Assembly (NCBI RefSeq): GCF_019207025.1
Contig: NZ_JAEEGC010000021.1
Location: 1-64,000, forward strand
Direction of reading: 5' to 3'
DNA from: Clostridium thailandense
Lineage (GTDB): Bacteria > Bacillota > Clostridia > Clostridiales > Clostridiaceae
DNA: 64,000 bases
The translations under genes and the position numbers were made by a program. This document shows positions 6,925 to 16,039 of this stretch, one piece after another. The notes under the pieces are model-generated. The model had not been told where the DNA came from. It did no database searches and saw only the letters and a program-made list of their open reading frames with translations. The stretch's first letter is position 1. Each line of letters begins with the position of its first letter.

Positions 6925-8990
6925 TGTACAGAAACCACTCCCTCAGTTTTTATCTCAATATCATTAGGTATTTCATTAAGCGACAATACATTCACCGCTG
7001 GAAAAACCATCTCAATTAATCTTCTAAATGCCGGCCTTACCTTTGGTGATACTAAAACTACTGGTTGATTTTCATAGAAATATACTGAATCTAAAGTATT
7101 TTTTAAGGAACCCAATATTCTTCCTGTAGTATCAGGATCTATAGCTGGGAAGGACCCCTGCATAGATTTTTGTATATTATTACTTATTAAATCTTCAATT
7201 TGTGGATCTAATGTAATCACCGAAATAGCTCCATTTTCATCTACCATAGGATTACATATGCTTCTTCCGAGAGCAAACCTTACATATTCAGTCAAAACTT
7301 CAATATCTTTTGTTGCTCTAGAGTTATCAGCTAAAGATTCCATTATAGTTACCATATCTTTTATAGGAACCCTTTCTCTTAAAAGATTCTGAAGTACCTT
7401 TTGCAGCTCTCCTATAGTCAAAAGATCTGGTATAAGTTCTTCAACAACGGTGCTGTATTTTTCCTTCACAGAGTCCACAATAAGTTTAACTTCTTGCCTT
7501 CCAAGTAACTCATAGCAGTGGTTCTTTATAGTTTCTGTTAAGTGAGTAACCATAACAGTAGTTGGGTCAACTACTGTTAAACCTTTTATTTCTGCTTCTT
7601 CTCTCTGGTCTTTATTTATCCAAATAGCAGGCAGTCCAAAAGATGGCTCCACAGTTGTAATACCTTGAATCTCACTTTCTCCATTTGTAGGATCCATGCA
7701 TAACAACATATTAGGCATAAGCTCTCCCTTTGCTATTACTGTTCCCCTTATTTTTATAACATACTCATTAGTTTTCAGCTGAAGATTATCTCTTATTCTA
7801 ATTGGCTGTACCACTATTCCCATCTCAATAGCGCATTGTCTTCTTACCGAGGTTATTCTCTGCAGTAAATCTCCTCCCGAAACTTCATCTGCCAGTGGAA
7901 TAAGTCCATATCCTATTTCCACTTCCATTGGTTCAACGGAAATTAAACTCATAACATTTTCTGGTTCTTTATTCTCTATTTCAGTTATTTCCTGTTGTTC
8001 CATTTCAATTTGTTCTATAACCTTTTCTTTTTCATCTTTAAATAGCAAATATGCTGATATACCACAAGCTATTGCTAAAATAGCGAATGCCATATGAGGA
8101 AGTCCTGGTATTATAGCCAAGAATAAAAGTACTACAGCTGCTATTGCTATAACCTTCGGAAACCCAGTTAACTGTCTTGCCGCAAGGCTTCCAAAATTTT
8201 CATCATTTCCTGAACGAGTAACTAATATACCCGAAGCCGTAGATATTAAAAGTGCAGGTATCTGTGTTACAAGCCCATCACCTATAGTAAGTCTAGTATA
8301 GGTTTGTGCCGCTGTACTAGCATCCATATTTAACATCACAACACCTATTATAATACCTCCAACAATGTTTATCCCAGTAATTATAATACCTGCTATTGCA
8401 TCCCCTTTAATAAACTTAGATGCACCATCCATTGCTCCGTAAAAGTCTGCTTCCTGCTGCAAATTCTTTCTTCTCTGTCTTGCACCCATTTCATCAATCA
8501 TTCCTGCATTTAAATCTGCATCTATACTCATTTGTTTACCAGGCATAGCATCAAGAGTAAATCTTGCAGATACTTCTGATACTCTGCCAGCACCGTTTGT
8601 AATTACTATAAATTGTATAATTACAATAATTAGAAATATTATTATACCAACAACATAATTTCCTCCAACAACAAAGCTACCAAAAGACTCTATTACTTTT
8701 CCTGCATAAGCATCCTTCAATATTAACCTTGCAGAAGATATATTAAGTGCAAGTCTAAATAGTGTTGTTATAAGTAGTAAAGTTGGAAATACAGAAAACT
8801 GAAGCACTTCAGTAGTAAACATGGTTAAAAGTATAATCACTACCGACACTGTTATGTTAAAGGATATAAGTATGTCTAATACCTCTGCTGGAAGTGGTAT
8901 TATAATCATAAGTACTATTGATATAACCACAAACGCCATTACTATATCTATATTATTTTTTAAGCTAAACCCTTTTCTGTTATTTTCCAA
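6921..8990 (-). CDS. flhA: Flagellar type III export gate protein FlhA
   Basis: The largest membrane protein of the export gate. About eight membrane helices lie in the first 330 residues, with the conserved cytoplasmic loop around SARFTLDAMPGKQMSID. The C-terminal domain (about 345-689) binds chaperone-substrate complexes. I start it at TTG 8990, with GGGTGAT five bases upstream, giving 689 residues. The frame runs 16 codons further upstream, but that stretch (MSIVHCQLSIV) is encoded by the GACAATTGACA repeat at 9005-9110 and is not FlhA-like. It overlaps flhF by four bases. Confidence 0.95.
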   Translation of the reverse strand: MENNRKGFSLKNNIDIVMAFVVISIVLMIIIPLPAEVLDILISFNITVSVVIILLTMFTTEVLQFSVFPTLLLITTLFRLALNISSARLILKDAYAGKVIESFGSFVVGGNYVVGIIIFLIIVIIQFIVITNGAGRVSEVSARFTLDAMPGKQMSIDADLNAGMIDEMGARQRRKNLQQEADFYGAMDGASKFIKGDAIAGIIITGINIVGGIIIGVVMLNMDASTAAQTYTRLTIGDGLVTQIPALLISTASGILVTRSGNDENFGSLAARQLTGFPKVIAIAAVVLLFLAIIPGLPHMAFAILAIACGISAYLLFKDEKEKVIEQIEMEQQEITEIENKEPENVMSLISVEPMEVEIGYGLIPLADEVSGGDLLQRITSVRRQCAIEMGIVVQPIRIRDNLQLKTNEYVIKIRGTVIAKGELMPNMLLCMDPTNGESEIQGITTVEPSFGLPAIWINKDQREEAEIKGLTVVDPTTVMVTHLTETIKNHCYELLGRQEVKLIVDSVKEKYSTVVEELIPDLLTIGELQKVLQNLLRERVPIKDMVTIMESLADNSRATKDIEVLTEYVRFALGRSICNPMVDENGAISVITLDPQIEDLISNNIQKSMQGSFPAIDPDTTGRILGSLKNTLDSVYFYENQPVVLVSPKVRPAFRRLIEMVFPAVNVLSLNEIPNDIEIKTEGVVSVQ

Positions 8991-9004
8991 AATATCACCC
9001 CGTA

Positions 9005-9110
9005 TGACAATTGACAGTTGACAATGGACAATGGACAATCAAGGTAGATTTTCCAACCCAAGGAGGAAAATTTTCATTAATTGTCAATTCTCAATCCTCA
9101 ATTCTCAATT
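9005..9110. repeat. Family B-like palindrome (GACAATTGACAG type) between fliR-flhB and flhA
   Basis: The left arm TGACAATTGACAGTTGACAA and the right arm (reverse complement AATTGAGAATTGAGGATTGA) are imperfectly complementary around a central TTTCC/GGAAA stem. The short words GACAATTGACA and GGACA are shared with the elements at 13421 and 41361. It is inserted within the operon, directly before the flhA ribosome site, so the hairpin could affect flhA translation or mRNA stability. Confidence 0.6.
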
Positions 9111-9115
9111 AGTAT

Positions 9116-10954
9116 TTACTTTTTATTATTAATCTTAAAAACAATTGCTAATATCTCTGCTACTGCTTGATACATTTCAGCAGGAATTTCATCATCTATC
9201 TCTACTTCTTCATACATTAATCTAGCTAAAGGTTTATTTTCAATTATAGGAACTTCATTGTTCTTTGCTATTTGTTTAATTTTTATTGCTACATGATCAG
9301 CCCCTTTTGCCACTACAGTAGGTGCATTTTGTCCTTTTTCATAACTTAAAGCTATTGCTATATGTGTTGGATTTGTTACAACTACAGTAGCCTTAGGCAC
9401 TTCCTGCATCATTCTTTTCATAGCCATTTCTCTTTGCTTTTGTTTAATCTTACCTTTTATTTGAGGGTCTCCTTCATCCTGCTTGTACTCTTCTTTTATT
9501 TCCTGCTTTGACATTCTAAGATCTTTATTAAATTGAAATCTTTGATATAAATAATCTATAATTGCTATAATAATCATTATTATCGTTATTCTAAAAAAGA
9601 TTCCTATGGCTAAGTTGCCTACTGCCGCCATTACTCCTGCCGGATTTAAATCTCCAAGAGTAAGTATATATGTATAATTGCTTATTACATATTTAACTCC
9701 TACATAACCTATTACAATAATTATTGCAGAATCTTTGAGTAGTTCCATTAGACTTCTCATTGAAAACATTCTTTTAAAACCATTTATTGGGTTTAACTTT
9801 GAGAAGTCCGGCTTTAATGGTTCTCCAGTAATTAATCCACCTGTTTGTAAAAAATTAACAAGTATTCCTATCAACATAATAGGTACAACTATTGGTAAAA
9901 AAATTATTGCTACCCTCCATACTGTTATAATTGTAATCTTTTGTATACTCTCATAGGTTAAAGCCATTGTTATATAGTTATTTAAAAAAGTAACCATGGT
10001 ATTCTTCATCTCATTTTCAGCATATCCACCAATCGATAAAAGAGTAATAGTAATGGCCAGTAATGTAAATGCTAATCCTATTTCTTTACTTTTAGGTATC
10101 TGACCTTTTTTTCTAGCTTCACTCTTTTTTTTCGGAGTTGCCTCTTCAGTTTTGTCATCAGATGCGAATATTATAAGTATAGGGATAGTTTTATAAAATC
10201 CTTTTATTGCATCAGGTATCCCATAAAAAGAATTTTCTATTATTCTCAAAAATATAGGAAGCGCAAAACAAAATGCTCCAAGCCCTACAAGGATTTTTAT
10301 TGGCATTCCAAGTATCATTATATTTAACTGGGGAACAGTTCTTGCAATTAGACCCATAGTTAAATCAGTTATAAAAATTATAAGTACTATTGGTATAGCT
10401 ATTTTTAGTCCTATAGCAAAATATTCAATGAATGCCTTTATAATTATATTTATCGAACTTTGCCCTAAGAAAAATTGCCCTACTTTTATAACCTTAAAAC
10501 TATCTATTAATGTTCTTATAAGCATATGATGTCCATCTACTGTAAAAAAGACTACAACACTAAACCAATATAATAAATGCTCCATCAAAGTTGTATTACT
10601 GCCTGATGTAGGATCAAACATTGTCATCATAGAAAATCCTACATTAAAATCAATCAAGTTCCCTGCAACCCTTACACTAATAAAACATAAATTTGTTATG
10701 AATCCTAGAGTAAGTCCTGCTACAGCTTCGTTAAAGCAGTTAATTATAAAGGGCATATTATTAGTTATAGTGCTTATTCCTGAATAATCTATCCCAGGTA
10801 TAAGTATATAGGCTATAACTAAAGTTAGGCCTACTTTAACAGTACTCGGAGTTCCATTTGGAAAAAATACAGGGACTATAAGAAAAAAACAAAACATTCT
10901 AATAGTTATTAGTATTAAAGCTGTAAAGTATAGCGTATCTATCAAAACTTTCAC
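9116..10954 (-). CDS. fliR-flhB: FliR-FlhB fusion, flagellar export gate and specificity switch
   Basis: A single 612-residue protein. Residues 1 to about 250 are FliR, with five to six membrane helices and the TMFDPTSGSNTTLMEHLLYW region. Residues from about 260 are FlhB, opening DKTEEATPKKKSEARKKGQI. The FlhB autocleavage motif NPTH is present (VVTNPTHIAIALSYEKG), so the substrate-specificity switch should work. This fusion is known in clostridia and is not an assembly error: the frame is unbroken and the linker short. The start is GTG, four bases after GAGG. FliQ lies just upstream and flhA downstream after a repeat insertion. Confidence 0.95.
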   Translation of the reverse strand: MKVLIDTLYFTALILITIRMFCFFLIVPVFFPNGTPSTVKVGLTLVIAYILIPGIDYSGISTITNNMPFIINCFNEAVAGLTLGFITNLCFISVRVAGNLIDFNVGFSMMTMFDPTSGSNTTLMEHLLYWFSVVVFFTVDGHHMLIRTLIDSFKVIKVGQFFLGQSSINIIIKAFIEYFAIGLKIAIPIVLIIFITDLTMGLIARTVPQLNIMILGMPIKILVGLGAFCFALPIFLRIIENSFYGIPDAIKGFYKTIPILIIFASDDKTEEATPKKKSEARKKGQIPKSKEIGLAFTLLAITITLLSIGGYAENEMKNTMVTFLNNYITMALTYESIQKITIITVWRVAIIFLPIVVPIMLIGILVNFLQTGGLITGEPLKPDFSKLNPINGFKRMFSMRSLMELLKDSAIIIVIGYVGVKYVISNYTYILTLGDLNPAGVMAAVGNLAIGIFFRITIIMIIIAIIDYLYQRFQFNKDLRMSKQEIKEEYKQDEGDPQIKGKIKQKQREMAMKRMMQEVPKATVVVTNPTHIAIALSYEKGQNAPTVVAKGADHVAIKIKQIAKNNEVPIIENKPLARLMYEEVEIDDEIPAEMYQAVAEILAIVFKINNKK

Positions 10955-10988
10955 CTGTCCTCTAAAAAATGCTTCGCATTTTTTTATG

Positions 10989-11258
10989 CTACTGCGTAAT
11001 ATGTGCTATATATGTAAATATTCTTGTAGTAAAACTTACAAGTTGGTGGAGCATCCAACTTCCTGTAATAAGCCCTATTAGAGCTCCAGCTAAAATTTTA
11101 GGTACAAAAGTTAAAGTTTGCTCCTGTATTTGGGTTGTGGCTTGTAATATACTTATTATAAGTCCAACTACTATTGAAACTAAAAGAATAGGCGCTGACA
11201 CTATAAGTCCTGTTTGTATGGCATCTTTTATAATGCCCATTACCATATTTTCACTCAC
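10989..11258 (-). CDS. fliQ: Flagellar export gate protein FliQ
   Basis: An 89-residue protein with two membrane helices, of normal FliQ length. The N-terminus MSENMVMGIIKDAIQTGLIV matches the family, and this fixes the start at a GTG codon preceded by GAGGTG. It forms the helical FliP5Q4R1 core of the export gate. The 34-base gap to the fliR-flhB start contains a tiny AAAAATGC/GCATTTTT hairpin, too weak to call a terminator. fliP is ten bases upstream. Confidence 0.95.
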   Translation of the reverse strand: MSENMVMGIIKDAIQTGLIVSAPILLVSIVVGLIISILQATTQIQEQTLTFVPKILAGALIGLITGSWMLHQLVSFTTRIFTYIAHITQ

Positions 11259-11268
11259 TTAGCTCACC

Positions 11269-12039
11269 TCATGAAAAACTAATAATTAAAGATTTAACTA
11301 GTAGATACCATCCATCCACCATTACAAACAGTAATAGTTTAAAAGGTAGTGACACCATTACTGGTGGAAGCATCATCATTCCCATAGACATAAGTACACT
11401 TCCTACAACTAAATCTATTATCATAAATGGTATATATAGCAAAAATCCTATTTGAAAGGCTGTCTTAAGTTCACTTATCATAAAGGCTGGAATTACAACA
11501 TAAAGAGGTGCATTATCTTTTGTCACCTTATAGTTTAACTTTGCTTCATCAATAAATAACTTAAAATCCTTTTGTCTTGTCTGCTTAAGCATAAACTCTC
11601 TTAAAGGCTTGGCCCCTTCTTCTATAGCTTGTTCCTGGGTTATTTTATTTTCCATAAAAGGTTGTATTGCATTAGTATTTATTTTGGTATAAACTGGCTG
11701 CATTATAAATACAGTTAAAAACAAAGCTAGTCCAATCATCACCTGATTAGGTGGTGACTGCTGAGTCCCCATAGCAGTCCTTAAAAAACCTAAAACTATT
11801 ACAATTCTTACAAAACTAGTCATCATCATAATAATAGATGGAAGTAGTGTAAGTATTGTAAGCATTATAAGAAGTTTTATATTTCCTACATACTGCTGTG
11901 GAGTATTAGCATTATCCACAGAAATATTTATCTTAGGTATTGGAAAGGCTTCTGGTGCTGCGTGAACTTTTGCTGCAATAAATACTACACTAATAAAAAC
12001 TAAGACTGCTGCTAAAATTTTGCTGTTTTTTTTATTCAT
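11269..12039 (-). CDS. fliP: Flagellar export gate protein FliP
   Basis: Core export gate subunit. It has a cleavable signal peptide (residues 1-27, ending KVHAA), as usual for FliP, followed by four membrane helices and the conserved motifs [20 protein letters not shown] and [21 protein letters not shown] start at ATG 12039, with AAGGAAG six bases upstream. The frame extends 11 codons further into fliO without a ribosome site. The start lies inside the fliO stop region, implying coupling. Length is 256 residues, normal for the family. Confidence 0.95.
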   Translation of the reverse strand: MNKKNSKILAAVLVFISVVFIAAKVHAAPEAFPIPKINISVDNANTPQQYVGNIKLLIMLTILTLLPSIIMMMTSFVRIVIVLGFLRTAMGTQQSPPNQVMIGLALFLTVFIMQPVYTKINTNAIQPFMENKITQEQAIEEGAKPLREFMLKQTRQKDFKLFIDEAKLNYKVTKDNAPLYVVIPAFMISELKTAFQIGFLLYIPFMIIDLVVGSVLMSMGMMMLPPVMVSLPFKLLLFVMVDGWYLLVKSLIISFS

Positions 12040-12442
12040 TTCTATCTTCCTTTTTAAATTTAAGTTTTTCACAAAGGTTTTTAACTGGAATTTTTTCTTG
12101 AAACTTCTTTAATCCTGTTTTTTCATAAAAGTCTTTTAAATTTTCATATTGAGGTAAAACCTTTGAAGCTTCAACCTCGATTAATTCTCCTTCTAAAAGT
12201 TCAGATATTACTTCTATCTTTCCACTTGAAGACGCCACAACATACCCTTTTTGCCCTATTTTTACAACTAAAAGACTATTTTCTTTAGAAATAGGCGCCC
12301 TTTCTAGAATTTTTATATATTTTCCTTTTTGGATATCCTGCAGCTTACTTCCGCCATATTTCATTGACACATATATTAAAATTAATATAAAACCAAGAGC
12401 CATTACTGTTCTTAAAATTTCTGAACCAAACTGCAAATCCAT
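12032..12442 (-). CDS. fliO: Flagellar biosynthesis protein FliO/FliZ
   Basis: A small bitopic membrane protein that helps FliP assemble. One membrane helix ([16 protein letters not shown]) is followed by a cytoplasmic beta-rich part with [20 protein letters not shown], typical of FliO. The start at 12442 is chosen because GGAGAAGG lies just upstream and the product then begins [10 protein letters not shown]. The open frame runs 19 codons further with no ribosome site. It sits between fliL and fliP in the usual order. Confidence 0.9.
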   Translation of the reverse strand: MDLQFGSEILRTVMALGFILILIYVSMKYGGSKLQDIQKGKYIKILERAPISKENSLLVVKIGQKGYVVASSSGKIEVISELLEGELIEVEASKVLPQYENLKDFYEKTGLKKFQEKIPVKNLCEKLKFKKEDRNE

Positions 12443-12476
12443 CAACCTTCTCCATTTCTTATATAAAATACACTGT

Positions 12477-12995
12477 TTATTGCACAAGTAAATTATCAAA
12501 ATAAATGTTATTTAGTTGTCCTTTCGTAAGATTTGTATTTATTCTTTGAATAAGTTCCATTTTTATATTATCCATTCCCTTAGCGGACATATCAGCTGCT
12601 TTTTTTGTTCTTAAAACACTTATAATTGCATCTCTTAATATAGGTTTTTTCTCCTCTAATTCAGTATCAAGCTTTTTATTATCATATCCTAAAGAAATTT
12701 TCACCTTTAAATATCTCTTTCCATCCTCATCTGCAAGGTTAACCAAAAACTCATCCAGATCATAAGTTTTGGCTGAAACTACCTGTTGAAGGTAACTTGT
12801 ATTTTGAGCTACTTGTTGCCCTTGAGCTGTCATTTGCTGCTGTGGTATGACTGCTTTATTAGTAGTGTTTTCCTTTGAAGCAAAAAATTTGTTGTAACCA
12901 AAATATCCACCAGCACCTAAAATAGCAACTGCGACAATTCCTATTATTATAAATTTTAATTTACCACCACTTTTTTTTTCTTTCTTCTTCTCCAT
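12477..12995 (-). CDS. fliL: Flagellar basal body-associated protein FliL
   Basis: FliL surrounds the stator in other bacteria and supports torque or stator recruitment. A basic N-terminus leads to a single membrane helix ([20 protein letters not shown]). The periplasmic-type domain carries the conserved [20 protein letters not shown] and the C-terminal [15 protein letters not shown]. The start at 12995 follows AAAGGAAG. Codons 6-8 are read from a run of nine A. motA and motB, often neighbours, are not in this window. Confidence 0.92.
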   Translation of the reverse strand: MEKKKEKKSGGKLKFIIIGIVAVAILGAGGYFGYNKFFASKENTTNKAVIPQQQMTAQGQQVAQNTSYLQQVVSAKTYDLDEFLVNLADEDGKRYLKVKISLGYDNKKLDTELEEKKPILRDAIISVLRTKKAADMSAKGMDNIKMELIQRINTNLTKGQLNNIYFDNLLVQ

Positions 12996-13163
12996 AATGT
13001 CTATCTTCCTTTCACTTATATAGCTTATTCCCATTCTAGTTAAAGTTTACACCTTACTTTAATCTAATCCAAATATGTATCTTATAATTAAGAAAGAAGT
13101 CTGCTTCCTGCCTAATTTAATATTCATTCTCAAGTACTTATAATATAAAATTTATAAGTTACT

Positions 13164-13358
13164 TTATTTTAAATCTCCAATAAATATTCTTCTTTTATAT
13201 TGCACTACTTTTTTTATAATTTCATCATTTGATTCTTTTACAAGATATTTATGACCATTAGTTAATGTAATAACACTTTCTGGTATTTGTTCTAGCTTTT
13301 CAATATGATCTGAATTAATAACATATTCCTTTCCATCTAAGCCAGTAATGTTTATCAT
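13164..13358 (-). CDS. flbD: Flagellar operon protein FlbD (SwrD-like)
   Basis: A 64-residue protein of the FlbD/SwrD family, recognised by the N-terminal MINITGLDGKEYVINSDHIE and the SVITLTNGHKYLVKES core. In Bacillus the orthologue SwrD raises flagellar motor power. It sits between flgE and fliL as in other Firmicutes. AAAAGGGG precedes the ATG. The 168 bases between it and fliL contain no further gene that I can see. Confidence 0.9.
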   Translation of the reverse strand: MINITGLDGKEYVINSDHIEKLEQIPESVITLTNGHKYLVKESNDEIIKKVVQYKRRIFIGDLK

Positions 13359-13420
13359 AATTTTCCCCTTTTCTATTACTTAATTGGTGATTAAAGAATA
13401 ATACGACATATTATTTTTTA

Positions 13421-13611
13421 GAGGACAATTGACAGAGGACAGAGGACAGTGAAGGTGAGTTTTCTTCCTTACGTCTGAAAACTAATTTATTTTTTTAGGC
13501 TTGTTTTGCTAATGCAAAACATCACTAAATCTATATAAATTAAAGATTTTTCGTAGTTTAGCGGAGAAAACTCCTCTTTCACTGTCCTCTGTCAATTGTC
13601 CTCTGTCCTCT
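13421..13611. repeat. Family B palindromic element, copy 1 (GAGGACA ends)
   Basis: The left end GAGGACAATTGACAGAGGAC and the right end CTGTCAATTGTCCTCTGTCC are inverted repeats. The stem continues inward through GAGTTTTCTTCC/GGAGAAAACTC and ends near a small TTTTGC-TAAT-GCAAAA hairpin. It fills most of the 317-base gap between flgE and flbD. The same inner sequence occurs inverted at 41361-41590. No open reading frame is seen, so it is a non-autonomous mobile or structural repeat. Confidence 0.75.
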
Positions 13612-13675
13612 AATAAAAATATTGCTTCACATTTTCTTATTCAACGAATATATCTATTAACCGTTAACTATTTTA

Positions 13676-14716
13676 CTATCTCTTTAAGTTAACTAAATCC
13701 TGAAGAATTTCATCTCCTGTTGATATTATTTTTCCATTTGCCTGGAAAGCCCTACTTGCTATAATCATATCTGTAAACTGTTCTGCTAGGTCAACATTAG
13801 ACATCTCAAGACATCCTTGAATAACATCTCCATAACCGCCACTGTTGTCCTCAGTTGTATCACCAGCAATACTTCTTAACAGTGGATCTCCAGAATTGGC
13901 AGATGATGAATATAGATTTTTACCATCTTTCTTAAGTCCAGCTTCATTACTAAAAGATGCCATTGCTATTTGCCCTAGTGCTGCAGAGGCTCCATTTGCT
14001 AAAACAGCATTTATAATACCATCCTTACCAACTGAAAATGATTGAACTTTCACAGGAGTACCTCCATTTATTGTTACACTATCTGGTATAACTAATGGAA
14101 CTAGTGCTCCAGTAGAACCTGGATCCATATCAGCACCATTTTGTGCATTAGGATTTGTTATATCTACTGTATGAGCTGTTTTAACATCTGTAGCGTAAGT
14201 TATTGCTACATTAGTATTAGCATAACCATAAACTCTTAAACCATCAGATGTTAAAAGGTTTCCCTGAGTATCTAACGTGAAAGATCCATCTCTTGTAAAC
14301 TGAGACGTAACACCGTCACCAGCCATCTTATGAGTTGCTGGGTCTGGTATAGTAATTACGTTACCAGAAGTAGCAGCACTATCAGTAGGTAAACCACCAG
14401 TTCCTACTACAAAATATCCCGTTCCATCTATAGCAAAATCTAAATTTCTACTTGTCGGCTGCATGCTTCCTTGAGATGTGGTTGTATCTATACCCGCCAG
14501 CTGTACACCAAGACCTACTTGCTTACCATTAACTCCTCCTGTAGTATTAGTAGCTTGTGATGCCTGAGATACACTCTGGCTTATCATATCCTCAAATCTT
14601 GCCCTTTGACTTTTAAATGCAGTTGTACTTGAGTTAGCTATGTTATTTCCTACTACGTCTAATTTTCTTTGATTAGCTTTTAAACCACTAATTCCTGAAT
14701 ACAACGATGGTAACAT
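13676..14716 (-). CDS. flgE: Flagellar hook protein FlgE
   Basis: Hook subunit of 346 residues. The N-terminus MLPSLYSGISGLKANQRKLD with the following NNIANSSTTAFKSQRA, the core NLDFAIDGTGYFVV and the C-terminal SNVDLAEQFTDMIIASRAFQ are the flagellar axial-protein signatures. Its place after flgD and the FliK gene supports a hook rather than a rod role. It is short for a hook protein, with a small D2 insertion. GAGG lies before the ATG. The gap downstream to flbD holds a palindromic repeat that may reduce expression of the following genes. Confidence 0.92.
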   Translation of the reverse strand: MLPSLYSGISGLKANQRKLDVVGNNIANSSTTAFKSQRARFEDMISQSVSQASQATNTTGGVNGKQVGLGVQLAGIDTTTSQGSMQPTSRNLDFAIDGTGYFVVGTGGLPTDSAATSGNVITIPDPATHKMAGDGVTSQFTRDGSFTLDTQGNLLTSDGLRVYGYANTNVAITYATDVKTAHTVDITNPNAQNGADMDPGSTGALVPLVIPDSVTINGGTPVKVQSFSVGKDGIINAVLANGASAALGQIAMASFSNEAGLKKDGKNLYSSSANSGDPLLRSIAGDTTEDNSGGYGDVIQGCLEMSNVDLAEQFTDMIIASRAFQANGKIISTGDEILQDLVNLKR

Positions 14717-14754
14717 ATATTTTTACCTCCAAAATTTTATTTTAATTATTTTTA

Positions 14755-14784
14755 TACTCTTTGCTTCACTCGATCCGCAAAGTA
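14755..14784 (-). terminator. Short hairpin before flgE, possible attenuator
   Basis: On the minus strand TACTTTGC, a 12-base loop and GCAAAGAGTA form an eight-pair stem, followed by TAAAAATAATT. It lies between the small flagellar operon gene and flgE. It may reduce read-through or stabilise the flgE message; the A/T run after it is not a clean T tract. Confidence 0.3.
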
Positions 14785-14809
14785 CAGCCCCCGTATTGGT
14801 CCAGCTGTT

Positions 14810-15199
14810 TTACAAAATTACTACACTATCTACATTAGTAAAGACATTTCCTTTACTGCTTTCTTTATCTACTGCTGTAATTATTGTCCTATTTTTTATA
14901 GAAGTTATAAGTGCAGTATCTTTATACAATATCAATGATTCTTTTGAACCTTTTTCTTCCGCCTTATTTATTCCTTCATTTATGCTTTTCATATCAGCTT
15001 CATTAAAACTTATGTTTCTCTGTTTTAATCTTTCTGCTGCATGATTGGATATAACAAAACTTTCATTATTATTAATTTTTTTGTTAAGTATGTCCTCAAA
15101 AGAACCAGTATTCTTATTGCCTTTATTTTTTTCTACTTTATTATAGGCTGGAAAATCTCCAACAAGGTGCAGCTTACCATTTATAACCCTATATCCCAT
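14810..15199 (-). CDS. Flagellar operon protein of the TIGR02530 type
   Basis: A 129-residue protein in the usual slot between flgD and flgE of Firmicutes. It is recognised by the central FVISNHAAERLKQRNISFNE and the C-terminal ALITSIKNRTIITAVDK, which define this small family. Its biochemical function is unknown to me; conservation next to flgD and flgE suggests a role in hook assembly. No signal peptide or membrane helix is present. The spacing to flgD is 24 bases, so they are co-transcribed. Confidence 0.85.
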   Translation of the reverse strand: MGYRVINGKLHLVGDFPAYNKVEKNKGNKNTGSFEDILNKKINNNESFVISNHAAERLKQRNISFNEADMKSINEGINKAEEKGSKESLILYKDTALITSIKNRTIITAVDKESSKGNVFTNVDSVVIL

Positions 15200-15223
15200 A
15201 ATATCACTCTTTCTAACATACCT

Positions 15224-15886
15224 TTATTTTACTTTAGCTACCTTATCAAAAGAAAAATCCTTAGTTTCAGTATCTGATGTTTGAACACTTATCTTTATAC
15301 CGCTAGTGTCTCTTAATATCTCCTTTACTATTCCAGTATAATTATTACCTTCACTATCCTTCTCATCTAACTCTACAGTTTTTCCTATTAAAGCAGCTGC
15401 GTTTAAAAGATCACTATTAGTACCTGCTGTTGTTGTATTATTGCCTTTTATTGAAGCTACATCATCTAAGTCAAAATCTTCTACATCATCAACAGTATTT
15501 CCACTACTATCTTTCTTTGTTCCAACCGAAACACTAATCTTTACAGCACTACCACTTTTTGCTACACTTTCTACCACACCACTATATGCTTTTCCATCTG
15601 AATCAGCTTTATTTAATGTGACGGTTTGTCCTATAAGATTGTTTGCCCCTGATAGCCTCATGGTGCTATTCAAATTAGCCATTTGCTCAAGGCTTGTAAA
15701 TTGTGCCATCTGCGATACATATTCAGTACCATCTTTGCTGTTTTCAGGATCCTGATTGGATAACTCTGCTGAGAGTATCTTTAGAAAAGCGTCTTTATCC
15801 ATGTCTTCCCCTGCTTTTACTATTTTTGTACCTCTTGTGGTCTCAGTCGCATTAACATCAATACTACTGCTAACTGTACTTGCCAT
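15224..15886 (-). CDS. flgD: Flagellar hook assembly scaffold FlgD with duplicated C-terminal domain
   Basis: Caps the growing hook during assembly. The N-terminal part has the FlgD signature DKDAFLKILSAELSNQDPEN and the helix YVSQMAQFTSLEQMANLN. The C-terminal part is a tandem duplication: residues 84-147 begin LIGQTVTLNKADSDGKAYSG and residues 166-220 begin LIGKTVELDEKDSEGNNYTG, each ending in a VKIS- or IKIS-type strand and an F-D-VA-IK-type end. Most FlgD proteins carry one such module or a tudor-like plus Ig-like pair. AAAGGAGG lies upstream of the ATG. Confidence 0.9.
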   Translation of the reverse strand: MASTVSSSIDVNATETTRGTKIVKAGEDMDKDAFLKILSAELSNQDPENSKDGTEYVSQMAQFTSLEQMANLNSTMRLSGANNLIGQTVTLNKADSDGKAYSGVVESVAKSGSAVKISVSVGTKKDSSGNTVDDVEDFDLDDVASIKGNNTTTAGTNSDLLNAAALIGKTVELDEKDSEGNNYTGIVKEILRDTSGIKISVQTSDTETKDFSFDKVAKVK

Positions 15887-16039
15887 CTTTTTTCCTCCTT
15901 TATTTTTTTATAAAACTTATTTTTGTAAACTCTGAGACGTAATCACTGAATAAGCGATCATCTGAAAATCAGCACTCTGTGTAAGTGACTATCACCAAAT
16001 CATAGATTTGGGATATCTACTTAAGATTTTGATGCCTGT

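Noticed and set aside
9116-10954. FliR-FlhB fusion as a sequencing error
   Set aside because: The fusion is well known in clostridia, the frame is intact and both halves keep their motifs, including NPTH.
10964-10985. Hairpin between fliQ and fliR-flhB as a terminator
   Set aside because: The stem has few G-C pairs, lies within a continuous operon and lacks a distinct T tract outside the stem.
12971-12979. Run of nine A in the fliL coding strand as a phase-variation site
   Set aside because: Runs of A of this length are expected by chance in lysine-rich AT-rich genes; it is far less notable than the G9 tract.
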